Shown here in pieces: positions 50,089-58,144 of a stretch of DNA of 64,000 bases. This DNA is from Pseudomonadota bacterium (GTDB lineage Bacteria > Desulfobacterota > Desulfovibrionia > Desulfovibrionales > Desulfovibrionaceae): contig JAHIUW010000032.1 in NCBI GenBank assembly GCA_018816865.1, positions 62,001-126,000 of the forward strand. Direction: 5' to 3'. Position 1 is the stretch's first letter. Each line of letters starts with the position of its first letter. Under the pieces are notes generated by a model. That model did not search any database. It was not told the DNA's origin and saw only the letters and a list, made by a program, of their open reading frames with translations. The position numbers and the translations under genes are program-made.

Positions 50089-51228
50089 ATGCAACTGGAC
50101 ATGCATTACTACGGCACATGGTGTATGGCGCGCGCAGCGGGGATGACCCCCGAGGCAGCCACCATCGCGGCCACGGCGGCGCAATTTGTGGACGATAACG
50201 CCAGACGCTGTGACATCCACCTCCCGGGCGGGGAGAGGCTGTGCACCCTGCCCACGGCCCACCACTGTGAGGATGGTGCGAACCTGCTGCGCGAAGACCA
50301 ATGGCATGTCTGGGTTCCGTTCCATTTTCTGCCCGGCAACGAGGGCCAGGACTGCGAACAGAAATTACAGTGCCGCGCGGGCAGCCCGCTGATGCTTGAG
50401 GTCATCGAGCATCACAAGAAACAGGCCAAGAAACACTACAGCCTCGAGCTGATGGGCATCACGGCCCATGTGCTCATGGACACCTATTCCCACTACGGAT
50501 TCTCGGGCCTGTCCTCTCCCGCTAACAGGGTCTTCAACTCCAGCATCCGCCTGGAAAACGTGCAGCCGGACCTGGCCGATTACCTGGCCGCCAAGGCCGC
50601 GAAGTTCAACAGCGTCGGCAGTTATATGCAAAAAGGCTGGAAAAGCATGGTCAGCAGCAACTTCACCAACATGGTGTCGGTCATCAAGGACAGCGGGACT
50701 TCCTGGTTTGCGGAGCGGGCCTCCAAGGGGCTGGGGCATGGCCCGGTCCTAACCTACCCGGACCGGCCGTACCTGAAATGGAGCTTCGAATACGAAAGCG
50801 ACCCGAAACTGCAGATGCGCGATAACCCGACCACGTTCATGGAGGGCTGCAAGGCCCTGCACAAATTCTTCGCGGACTATCTGGTGTTGGCCCCAAAATT
50901 TGCGGACACGGAGACGGAGCCCCTGCCCTTCAAGAATCTGCGGTCCTCGGTCAAGGAGATCATCGAGTTCCAGGGTAGAAAAGAGGAGCGCTGCGACCAG
51001 TGGATCAAGAGGGCCAAGAGCGGTGCCCTGTTCGGCCGTCCGGAATCCATCCCTCCCTACGATTCGAGAGGATGGATCGAGGAACTCAAGGCCCTGGGCG
51101 ATCTCTCGCCCACCCGCGTGGCCCAGCAACCCGTGACCCGGTTCTTCGAGGCCGCCAAGGAGCACCGCGACTTCGTGCTCTGGAAACTGCTGCCAGGGCA
51201 TCAGTTGGCGGAAAGTTGCGGAAAATAG
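50089..51228 (+). CDS. DUF6765-like protein with zinc-hydrolase-type His/Asp motifs
   Basis: Protein of 379 residues that resembles DUF6765: MQLDMHYYGTWCMARAAGM at the start, AAQFVDDNARRCD, and VWVPFHFLPGNEG. Conserved His and Asp residues (HYYG; VDD; HVLMDTYSHYGF at about 126-137) are spaced as in the helical zinc-phospholipase C/S1-P1 nuclease fold, so a metal-dependent hydrolase is plausible (inference). No signal peptide. AGGGAGGG lies upstream. Single gene at the left side of a repeat-rich accessory spot. Confidence 0.65.
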   Translation: MQLDMHYYGTWCMARAAGMTPEAATIAATAAQFVDDNARRCDIHLPGGERLCTLPTAHHCEDGANLLREDQWHVWVPFHFLPGNEGQDCEQKLQCRAGSPLMLEVIEHHKKQAKKHYSLELMGITAHVLMDTYSHYGFSGLSSPANRVFNSSIRLENVQPDLADYLAAKAAKFNSVGSYMQKGWKSMVSSNFTNMVSVIKDSGTSWFAERASKGLGHGPVLTYPDRPYLKWSFEYESDPKLQMRDNPTTFMEGCKALHKFFADYLVLAPKFADTETEPLPFKNLRSSVKEIIEFQGRKEERCDQWIKRAKSGALFGRPESIPPYDSRGWIEELKALGDLSPTRVAQQPVTRFFEAAKEHRDFVLWKLLPGHQLAESCGK

Positions 51229-51270
51229 AAAAATATCAGCTTTACGGAATGAAGCATCAAGGCGAGGGAA

Positions 51271-51303
51271 GGCAGTGTCAGGCGAATACTATCTCTGTAC
51301 AGC
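51271..51303. repeat. 33-bp direct repeat, copy 1
   Basis: Starts GGCAGTGTCAGG and ends CTCTGTACAGC. It matches 51935-51967 at 32 of 33 positions. It lies 54 bp left of the first AT-rich gene. Confidence 0.85.
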
Positions 51304-51316
51304 TAGGATAAAAGAC

Positions 51317-51346
51317 ATGACTCCATTCTTCATGACCCCATTCTTC
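51317..51346. repeat. Tandem 15-bp repeats with inverted partner downstream
   Basis: ATGACTCCATTCTTC (51317-51331) and ATGACCCCATTCTTC (51332-51346) are tandem copies with one difference. TGACCCCATTCTT (51333-51345) is inverted at 51833-51845 (AAGAATGGGGTCA), so the two bracket the first AT-rich gene. Confidence 0.75.
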
Positions 51347-51357
51347 CACTACTGTTG

Positions 51358-51684
51358 CTACTCACATTCCATCGGGCCAACCACCTTGACTCCATAACGA
51401 GCAGCTACATTTTCTATATTTCCATATAACATGTACCCTTTTAAAATTATAGAGTTGTTATAATCTATTATTCCATCTAATTTTTTAAATAAAACATAAG
51501 CATCAAAAGACATCACTTTTTTTTCATTAAGTATGTCATCAGTCCTGATCCAGGTAGAATCACATTCATCACAAAGATATACTTCTTCACCTGTTTCTTT
51601 GATCTCGATCACAGTGATTTCTCCATGGTGACAAATCGGACAATAAACAATACCATTTTTCTCAATTTCAATGCATTTAATCAT
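51358..51684 (-). CDS. AT-rich orphan gene, zinc-ribbon protein
   Basis: Protein of 108 residues; no family recognised. The N-terminal half has two CxxC pairs (CPIC at about 15-18 and CDEC at about 38-41) that should bind zinc, followed by an alpha/beta part with MSFDAYVLFKKL. Codon use is strongly AT-rich, unlike neighbours, implying recent acquisition. AAAAGG lies upstream of ATG 51684. It is set between repeats shared with the next AT-rich gene. Orphan immunity-like or defence-like cargo is possible but unproven. Confidence 0.65.
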   Translation of the reverse strand: MIKCIEIEKNGIVYCPICHHGEITVIEIKETGEEVYLCDECDSTWIRTDDILNEKKVMSFDAYVLFKKLDGIIDYNNSIILKGYMLYGNIENVAARYGVKVVGPMECE

Positions 51685-51720
51685 TTTATGTGCCTTTTAT
51701 TTTTGTGGAAAATGAATTAT

Positions 51721-51814
51721 GAATTAGGGAGACACCATGAATTAGGGAGACACCATACCTATTTATTGACCTCCGCCTAATTCACGCCGGTCAAGATGTG
51801 AGCGTGGATGATGA
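51721..51814. repeat. 75-bp repeat, copy 1, preceded by an 18-bp tandem duplication
   Basis: GAATTAGGGAGACACCAT occurs twice head-to-tail (51721-51738, 51739-51756). From 51739 it continues as a roughly 75-bp unit (ACCTATTTATTGACCTCC, then GGTCAAGATGTGAGC) that recurs at 52616-52690. It resembles spacer repeats seen near REP-associated tyrosine (IS200-like) transposases; no transposase gene is present. Confidence 0.75.
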
Positions 51815-51934
51815 CCAAAGAAAGAATGAAGAAAGAATGGGGTCAGGTCTTTTATTTTAGCGTTTTGCCCAAGGATGAAAAGAGCAAGGAAAAGGCGGCC
51901 AAAAACGCTGCCTAGAAATCGCCCTGCCGGGGGC

Positions 51935-51967
51935 GGCAGTGTCAGGTGAATACTATCTCTGTACAGC
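51935..51967. repeat. 33-bp direct repeat, copy 2
   Basis: Second copy of the 51271-51303 repeat, with one C-to-T difference. It ends one base before the stop codon (51968-51970) of the second AT-rich gene. Confidence 0.85.
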
Positions 51968-52582
51968 CTAACCACAATCAATAATGTTCATCCCCTCTTT
52001 CTCTTGCTCAAAAACATTAGCCCAGATTGCAGGCCTATAATCATATTTATCGAGATCGATATTTGGGCAACTCTGCATCGTTCTGATGAAATCAAGAAAT
52101 TCATGGTCAACACGATCCTCAAACTCAAAATTACCTGGATTGGGCAAATTGAAATGCTGTCGAACTATATCGACATCGACTTGGAAAAGCGGCATTACGC
52201 CAAAGCCAACTTTTCTCTCCTTTTCGATCACATCAAGAGCGAGAACGCTTTTGGGCTCTGGCAATGAATCCTTAAATTCTTTTTCCTCTTTTTCGGCCAA
52301 CTCATGAGAACGGACAGAAGACAGACAATATTCATACTTTGAGTGATCAAGTTCATGAGGCGAACTCATGTATTGTTTAATCTTTTCAAATTGCTGTTCG
52401 CTTAGATCGTACCCGAGAGCATATTCATAATCATCTGGCTCATGATCTACAATAGAGTACAATTGCTTTGTGTCATATATTTCAAGGTCAATGGATCCTC
52501 CAATAAAATAGTCTTCTTCATTTTTTATGTTCTTAAGATAGAACTCAATAACAAAAGACACTCCACGCCTAACACTGACCAT
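51968..52582 (-). CDS. AT-rich orphan gene, acidic soluble protein
   Basis: Protein of 204 residues from ATG 52580-52582, where GGAG lies six bases upstream; an in-frame ATG at 52594 would add four residues. Acidic, soluble, alpha/beta composition with a repeated look: ALGYDLSEQQFEKIKQYM and MPLFQVDVDIVRQHF. No recognised family. Base composition is much more AT-rich than neighbouring genes. Its 3' end abuts the 33-bp repeat and its 5' side is followed by the 75-bp repeat, giving the same order as the first orphan gene. Size and acidity recall immunity proteins of polymorphic toxins, but no toxin is adjacent. Confidence 0.65.
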   Translation of the reverse strand: MVSVRRGVSFVIEFYLKNIKNEEDYFIGGSIDLEIYDTKQLYSIVDHEPDDYEYALGYDLSEQQFEKIKQYMSSPHELDHSKYEYCLSSVRSHELAEKEEKEFKDSLPEPKSVLALDVIEKERKVGFGVMPLFQVDVDIVRQHFNLPNPGNFEFEDRVDHEFLDFIRTMQSCPNIDLDKYDYRPAIWANVFEQEKEGMNIIDCG

Positions 52583-52615
52583 TAAACTCTCCATATGAGA
52601 GAATTAGAGAATTGA

Positions 52616-52690
52616 GAATTAGGGGGACACCATACCTATTTCTTGACATCCGTCTAATCCCACCGATCAAGATGTGAACCTGGATGCTGA
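52616..52690. repeat. 75-bp repeat, copy 2
   Basis: GAATTAGGGGGACACCAT followed by ACCTATTTCTTGACATCC and ATCAAGATGTGAACCTGG matches 51739-51814 at most positions. Partial GAATTAG copies precede it (52600-52615). Confidence 0.75.
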
Positions 52691-52724
52691 TCAGGACGTA
52701 ACCATCTCAGCACACATTATCCAA

Positions 52725-52757
52725 AAGCCCCCCGCAGGATATCTCCTGCGGGGGCTT
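52725..52757 (-). terminator. Terminator of hypE
   Basis: AGCCCCC(C)GCAGGA pairs with TCCTGCGGGGGCT (one bulged C) around a short loop; on the minus strand the stem is followed by TTTTGG. It lies about 30 bp past the hypE stop. Confidence 0.75.
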
Positions 52758-52787
52758 CGTAAATCAATTTCCTCATCCAGCGTGGTC

Positions 52788-53795
52788 CTAGCAGATGCGC
52801 GGCAGTTGCTCGCCTTCCAGCATGTTCAGCATCCGGCGGCCGCCCAGCGACGTCACCAGGATGACCTTGCCCGCATTCTCCTCGGTCACGGTGCCGATGC
52901 GCACGGCGCCCACGCCCAATGGATCGCTGCGCAAGAGTTCCAGGGCCTTGTCGGCCTTGTCGCCGGGCAGGATGCAGATCAGCTTGCCCTCATTGGCCAA
53001 GTACAGCGGGTCCAACCCCAGGAACGAGCAGCCCGAGCGCACACCCTCGGTCACGGGGATCGCGGTCTCCTCCACATCCATGCCCACGCCCGACTGCCCC
53101 GCAATCTCGTTCAGGGTCGTGGCCAAGCCACCCCGGGTGGGGTCGCGCAACACGTGGATATCGCCCACTTCCTCGATCAGGCGCTGGGTCAGGCCGTTCA
53201 GGGAGGCGCTGTCGCTCTCAACCGGGGTATCGAAGGTCAGGCCGGCGCGCTGGGCCAGGATGGTCAGGCCATGGTCGCCCATGGTGCCGGAGATGATCAC
53301 GGCGTCACCGGGCCGGGCCTTGCAACCGCTGGGATAGTCCTCCACGATCATCTGGCCCACGCCCGTGGTGTTGATGAAAATCTTGTCCACCGTGCCCTTG
53401 GGCACCACCTTGGTGTCGCCCGTGACGATGTCCACACCCGCGTCCCTGGCGGCCTGAGCCATGGATTTGACGATCTCCTCAAGCACGCTGAACTCGAGGC
53501 CCTCCTCGATGATATAGGCGCAGGAGAGGTACAGGGGTTTGGCCCCCAGCATGGCCACGTCGTTGACCGTGCCGTGCACGGCCAGGGAGCCAATGTTGCC
53601 ACCCGGAAAAAAAATGGGGTCCACGGTGAAGGTGTCGGTGCTCATGGATAGCGGTCCTTTGATATCCAGGAAAGCGGCGTCGTCCATGCGCATCAGCGTG
53701 GGGTTGTCGAAATGGTGCATGAACAGCTCACTGATGAGCCGCTGCGAGGCCTTGCCGCCGCTGCCGTAGTCCAGAAGAATCAGTTTGTCGTCCAT
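52788..53795 (-). CDS. hypE: Hydrogenase maturation factor HypE
   Basis: Protein of 335 residues of the PurM/AIRS fold, ending in the conserved PRIC tail whose last Cys carries the thiocarbamate/thiocyanate made with HypF. LLDYGSGGKASQRLI, STDTFTVDPIFFPGGNIG and TGDTKVVPKG are typical. It provides the CN ligands of [NiFe]-hydrogenase. hypD lies about 200 bp upstream on the same strand; hypC, hypF, hypA and hypB are not in the window. Confidence 0.95.
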   Translation of the reverse strand: MDDKLILLDYGSGGKASQRLISELFMHHFDNPTLMRMDDAAFLDIKGPLSMSTDTFTVDPIFFPGGNIGSLAVHGTVNDVAMLGAKPLYLSCAYIIEEGLEFSVLEEIVKSMAQAARDAGVDIVTGDTKVVPKGTVDKIFINTTGVGQMIVEDYPSGCKARPGDAVIISGTMGDHGLTILAQRAGLTFDTPVESDSASLNGLTQRLIEEVGDIHVLRDPTRGGLATTLNEIAGQSGVGMDVEETAIPVTEGVRSGCSFLGLDPLYLANEGKLICILPGDKADKALELLRSDPLGVGAVRIGTVTEENAGKVILVTSLGGRRMLNMLEGEQLPRIC

Positions 53796-53992
53796 CTCAG
53801 TGCAACTCCCAAGTAAAAAAACTATCGTATCGCCCCAAAGGGCATGCTCGTCCGAAAATCATTCTCCGTCAGCCCCGCCTGCGCCCCTGCCCACATCTTT
53901 CAGCCAGCGGCAGGACCAAGGAATTCAAGGCTCACCCGGACATCCCGCCCCCAGCCAACGGCCAAGAACAGGTTGCCTCCAGGCAGTCTGTC

Positions 53993-55084
53993 TTACAGAT
54001 CAGTGTGATACTTGAAATAGGCTGCGCAGGAGCCCTCTGTGGACACCATGCACGGGCCCACAGGCTTGGCCGGGGTGCAGGCCTTGCCGAACAACGGGCA
54101 TTTGTTAGGGGCCATCTTGCCCTTCAGGATATCGCCACAGCGACAACCTGGGATGGGTTTGACTTCCTTCAGTTCCAGGCCCAGCTGTTTCATGGCGTCG
54201 AACTGCTCGTAGGCCTTGGACAATTCCAGACCGCTGCCCGGAATCAGACCGATGCCGCGCCACAGGGCGTCGGACTCGGTAAAGACCTCGTTCATGATCT
54301 CAACGGCACGGGGATTACCAAGGTCATGCACGGCGCGGGTGTAAAGGTTCACCACCTCGGCGCGGCCCTCGTTGCGCTGGCGCACGATCTCCAGCAGGGA
54401 TTGCAGCACGTCCAGCGGGTCAAAACCCGTGACCACGGCCGGAAGCTTCAGCTCCTTGGCGATGAACTGGTACGGCTCAATGCCCACGATGGTCGAGACA
54501 TGGCCGGGCATGATCAGACCATCCACCTTGATCTCGGGGTCGGAGCCCAAGGCGCGGATGGCCGGGGGCACCAGCTTGTGGAAAGACAGCACCAGAAAAT
54601 TGTCGAGTCCCATCTTGCGCGCCATCTGCAGGGTCGCGGCCACGGTGGGGGCGGTGGTCTCGAAGCCCACCCCCAAGAACACGACCTTGGCGTCCGGGTT
54701 GTCCTTAGCGAGGGCCAGAGCGTCGGTGGGCGAATAGACCACGGACACGCGTGCGCCTTCAGCCTGGGCCGCCTTCAGGTTCGCCCCCCCGGGGCCGGGG
54801 ACGCGCATCAGGTCGCCGAAGGTGGCCACGATCACATCCTTGCGCGCGGCCAGTTCCAGAAACAGGGCCACCTCAGAGTCATGAGTCACACAAACGGGAC
54901 AACCAGGCCCGGACAGGTGGATGATCTTGTCCGGCAACAGGGTGTGCAAGCCACTCCGAAAAATGGCGACAGTATGGGTGCCGCAGACTTCCATGAACCG
55001 CAGTTCATCCTTGAGTTCCGCGTGAATCTTATCCAGAAGGGTCTTGCAGAGGGTGGGATCGCTGAACCTGTCGAGAATGCTCAC
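53993..55084 (-). CDS. hypD: Hydrogenase maturation factor HypD
   Basis: Protein of 363 residues starting at GTG 55082-55084 (SILDRFSDP), with GGGAG upstream; a longer ATG reading adds a non-homologous stretch. Motifs: EVCGTHTVAIFRSGL, LSGPGCPVCVT, PGHVSTIVG, and the C-terminal cluster cysteines in CRCGDILKGKM, NKCPLFGKACTP. HypD with HypC assembles Fe(CN)2CO. It should precede hypE in one transcript, although the 197-bp gap allows a separate promoter. Confidence 0.95.
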   Translation of the reverse strand: MSILDRFSDPTLCKTLLDKIHAELKDELRFMEVCGTHTVAIFRSGLHTLLPDKIIHLSGPGCPVCVTHDSEVALFLELAARKDVIVATFGDLMRVPGPGGANLKAAQAEGARVSVVYSPTDALALAKDNPDAKVVFLGVGFETTAPTVAATLQMARKMGLDNFLVLSFHKLVPPAIRALGSDPEIKVDGLIMPGHVSTIVGIEPYQFIAKELKLPAVVTGFDPLDVLQSLLEIVRQRNEGRAEVVNLYTRAVHDLGNPRAVEIMNEVFTESDALWRGIGLIPGSGLELSKAYEQFDAMKQLGLELKEVKPIPGCRCGDILKGKMAPNKCPLFGKACTPAKPVGPCMVSTEGSCAAYFKYHTDL

Positions 55085-55288
55085 TGATGCTCCCTTGGCC
55101 CACGGCGGGCCAGATAGACGGTTATCTCCCAGACCGAAAAGATGATTCAAAGTTCGTCAACTCACGGCCTGAGGTCCGGGCTTACTACGAAAGCCCCTAT
55201 GACTTCAAGCCGCCCTCTTTATTTTTCCCCGCCAGATTGATAGAACCGCCTGACGGCGCAGCTGCGTCAACCCTCTGCCAAGGAAACA

Positions 55289-55966
55289 ATGCGCCCCATG
55301 CCTTCTGCAAAGATCTCCCCCATCGCACGCCACGAGGCGAACGGCATGCCCAGCTTCCGGGCCGTGGCGCCGGAACTGATCCCGCCTCCCCGGCCCGACG
55401 CCGCCTTTGTGCCCGACGATGCCCAGTGCGATGAATTGTGCGAGCGTTATGCCATGCCGGACCATATCCGGGCCCACAGCCGCAAGGTGGCCGAAGCCGC
55501 CACGGACTTGGCCCTGCGCGCGGCGGACAAGGGCCTGCTCTCCACAACAAGCGTCCAGGCCGTACGCGCCTCGGCCTTGCTGCATGACCTGGGCAAGATG
55601 TATTGCATCGAGCACGGGGGGCACCACGCCCAGATTGGCGCGGTCTGGGTCCAGGCCGAGACCGGCAATCCGGCCATTGCGCAGGGGGTCTTGCACCATG
55701 TCTGGTGGCCCTTTGATGTCGACCCCACCCGTTATTTTCTGCCCCTGGTCGTGCTCTATGCGGACAAGCGCGTCACGCACGACGGCTTCGTCTCCCTTGG
55801 GGGCCGGTTCACGGACCTCTTCGAGCGCTACGCCAAGACAACCCAGGCAAGGGAACGCATCACCATTTGCATGGACCAGGCCAGGGCCGTGGAACACACT
55901 TTAAGCGAAATCTTGGGAGTCAAGCTCCATGCGTATACTTTTGATCGCCGGCGGCTGGTCGACTGA
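55289..55966 (+). CDS. HD-domain phosphohydrolase
   Basis: Protein of 225 residues with an HD domain (about 55-190). Metal ligands include H63 (IRAHSRKVAEAA) and the H99-D100 doublet (LLHDLGK), plus the GGHHAQIGA and HHVWWP histidines. Such proteins are phosphohydrolases of nucleotides or cyclic nucleotides. AAGGA lies just before ATG 55289. It overlaps ddl by 38 bp, so it is part of the ddl-waaA-kdsB group; a peptidoglycan or LPS nucleotide role is possible but not shown. Confidence 0.82.
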   Translation: MRPMPSAKISPIARHEANGMPSFRAVAPELIPPPRPDAAFVPDDAQCDELCERYAMPDHIRAHSRKVAEAATDLALRAADKGLLSTTSVQAVRASALLHDLGKMYCIEHGGHHAQIGAVWVQAETGNPAIAQGVLHHVWWPFDVDPTRYFLPLVVLYADKRVTHDGFVSLGGRFTDLFERYAKTTQARERITICMDQARAVEHTLSEILGVKLHAYTFDRRRLVD

Positions 55967-56840
55967 GAGGGAAGTCTCCCTCTCCGGCGCACGCGGCATC
56001 CACTCCGCCCTGAAGAATCTGGGGCACGAGGTGCTGCCCTTCGACCCCACAACGGACCTGGACGAGCTGTTCGCCAAGGCCCGCCAGTGCGATTTTGCGT
56101 TCATCAACCTGCATGGTTCCCCCGGCGAGGACGGACTGCTTCAGGCCATGCTGGAAACAGCGAACTGCCCCTACCAGGGCAGCGGCCCCACGGCATCGTT
56201 CCTGGCGCTGAACAAGACGGCTTCCAAGGTGGTCTTCCGCAACCTGGGCCTGCCCACGCCGGACTGGGAGTTCCTGCCCACCCCCCCGGCGGACGACTGG
56301 ACCCCGAAGCTCCAGTACCCGCTGTTCGCCAAGCCCAATTTTGGCGGCTCCAGCCTGGGCATGAGCCTGGTGAAAGGTCCGGACGAGATCGACGCCGCCC
56401 TGGAGATCATCTATGACATGGGCGAGGAAGCATTGCTGGAGTCCTACATCAAGGGCATTGAGGTCACCTGCGGCGTGCTGGACGACACCGCCCTGCCGCC
56501 CATCCTGATCTGCCCAAGGGATGGAGCCATATTCTTCGACTACACCAGCAAGTACGTGGTCGGAAAATGCGATGAAATCTGCCCCGCGCCCATCCCCGAC
56601 GCCCTGACCCGCAGCATCCAGGACATCACCTTGCGTGCGCATCGTGGCCTGAAGCTGTCCGGCTACAGCCGCGCAGACTTCATCGTGGTGGGTAACGACC
56701 CCTATCTGCTGGAGATCAACACCCTGCCGGGCATGACCCCCACCAGCCTGATCCCCCAGGAAGCCGCCGAGGCGGGCTACAACTTCGATGAACTCATCGC
56801 CAAGCTCATTGAGCTGGGCATGAGCCGGAGCAGGGCATGA
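55929..56840 (+). CDS. ddl: D-alanine--D-alanine ligase
   Basis: Protein of 303 residues, ATP-grasp fold. GGWSTEREVSLSGARGI is the N-terminal signature; AKPNFGGSSLGMSLV is the ATP loop; LEINTLPGMTPTSLIPQ binds Mg2+ and the second D-Ala. It joins two D-Ala for peptidoglycan. The start overlaps the HD gene by 38 bp, and its stop overlaps the waaA start. Confidence 0.93.
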   Translation: MRILLIAGGWSTEREVSLSGARGIHSALKNLGHEVLPFDPTTDLDELFAKARQCDFAFINLHGSPGEDGLLQAMLETANCPYQGSGPTASFLALNKTASKVVFRNLGLPTPDWEFLPTPPADDWTPKLQYPLFAKPNFGGSSLGMSLVKGPDEIDAALEIIYDMGEEALLESYIKGIEVTCGVLDDTALPPILICPRDGAIFFDYTSKYVVGKCDEICPAPIPDALTRSIQDITLRAHRGLKLSGYSRADFIVVGNDPYLLEINTLPGMTPTSLIPQEAAEAGYNFDELIAKLIELGMSRSRA

Positions 56841-58141
56841 GCCATCATTTTTCCGCCATGACCAGGGCCCTGCTGGGCGTCTACAACCTGCTCTGGCTCC
56901 CGGCCCTGCCCGTGCTCTACGCCGCCCCACGCCTGCGCGAGGGATTTTCCAAACGCATGTTGTGCCAAGGCCCGGACGGCTTCGTGGACATCTGGATCCA
57001 GGCCGCCAGTGCGGGCGAGGCCTATCTGGCCAATGAACTGCTCCTGAACCTGCCCAAGGACAGCAATTTGACGGTGCTGATCACCACCATGACCCGCCAG
57101 GGTCTGGGCATCCTTGAGCAAACGGCCTGGGACCTGCCGCAGACACACCCGCAGCTCACACTGCACACCAGCTATTTCCCCTTCGATGCCCCCTCGTTGA
57201 TGCGCAAGGCCATGGAACGCTTCTCGCCCAAATGCATGGTCCTGCTGGAGACGGAGATCTGGCCCGGCCTGCTGGCCGCATGCAAGGAATTCGACGTGCC
57301 GGTGGCTATCGTCAACGCGCGCATGAACACCAGCAGCCTGGGCGGCTACCTCAGCGCACGCGGATTACTCCGTCAACTGGCACCGGACAGGATTCTGGCC
57401 ATCTCCGAAGAGGCAGCACGGCGCTACGCCCTGGTCTTCGGGGCCGAGCGCGTGGACACCATGCCCAACATCAAATTCGACCGCTTCCCCAGCGCTCCCG
57501 AGCCCACGCCCGAGAACAGCCCCGTACGCGCCATCCTGGGTCCCAAGCCCGAGTGCGCCCTGTTCGCTTCGGTGCGCCACGAGGAGGAGTCCGACGTCCT
57601 CAAGGCCCTGCAACTGCTGCACGAGGCCCGGCCCAAGACCACCCTGGCGCTGTTTCCACGCCACATGCACAGGCTCGACTTTTGGCGCGAAGCCCTGTAC
57701 AAATCCGGGTTGCGCCCTGTCTTGCGTTCAGAGCTGAACAGCCCACCACCCGAGGGCAGCATCATTCTCTGGGACGCCTTCGGCGAGCTGGGCAGCGCGT
57801 ACGAGTTCTGCCGGGCCGCGTTTGTGGGCGGCAGCCTGCGCCCCCTGGGCGGACAGAACTTCTTGGAACCCCTGTCCCATGGCGTCGTGCCGTGCATCGG
57901 GCCCCACTGGTCCAATTTTTCGTGGATCGGGCAGGGCATCGTGGACCAGGGGCTGGTGCACGTCGTCCACAGCCCCGGGGAACTGGCCACGCAAATGGCC
58001 AAAACCCTGGCCCGCCCGCGCAAGCGGGAGGCCGTGCGCGGCAAGGTGAACGCCTATGTGGACAGCCACAGGGGCGGCACGGCCAAGGCCCTGAAACTCA
58101 TCCTAAGCTTGTCGGAACGGACTTCTTCCACAAACGAGTAA
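56837..58141 (+). CDS. waaA: 3-deoxy-D-manno-octulosonic acid (Kdo) transferase
   Basis: Protein of 434 residues with an N-terminal membrane anchor and GT30 two-domain fold. WIQAASAGEAYLANEL is the acceptor-domain motif; LLETEIWPGLL, VNARMN, and GGSLRPLGGQNFLEPLSHGV are the donor-domain motifs. It attaches Kdo to lipid A precursor. Coupled to ddl by ATGA overlap and followed by kdsB, which makes its donor. Confidence 0.92.
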   Translation: MSHHFSAMTRALLGVYNLLWLPALPVLYAAPRLREGFSKRMLCQGPDGFVDIWIQAASAGEAYLANELLLNLPKDSNLTVLITTMTRQGLGILEQTAWDLPQTHPQLTLHTSYFPFDAPSLMRKAMERFSPKCMVLLETEIWPGLLAACKEFDVPVAIVNARMNTSSLGGYLSARGLLRQLAPDRILAISEEAARRYALVFGAERVDTMPNIKFDRFPSAPEPTPENSPVRAILGPKPECALFASVRHEEESDVLKALQLLHEARPKTTLALFPRHMHRLDFWREALYKSGLRPVLRSELNSPPPEGSIILWDAFGELGSAYEFCRAAFVGGSLRPLGGQNFLEPLSHGVVPCIGPHWSNFSWIGQGIVDQGLVHVVHSPGELATQMAKTLARPRKREAVRGKVNAYVDSHRGGTAKALKLILSLSERTSSTNE

Positions 58142-58144
58142 GCC

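Noticed and set aside
51229-52700. CRISPR array or integron attC array
   Set aside because: The repeats are too few, too unequal in spacing and too unlike CRISPR or attC structures; no cas or integrase gene is present.
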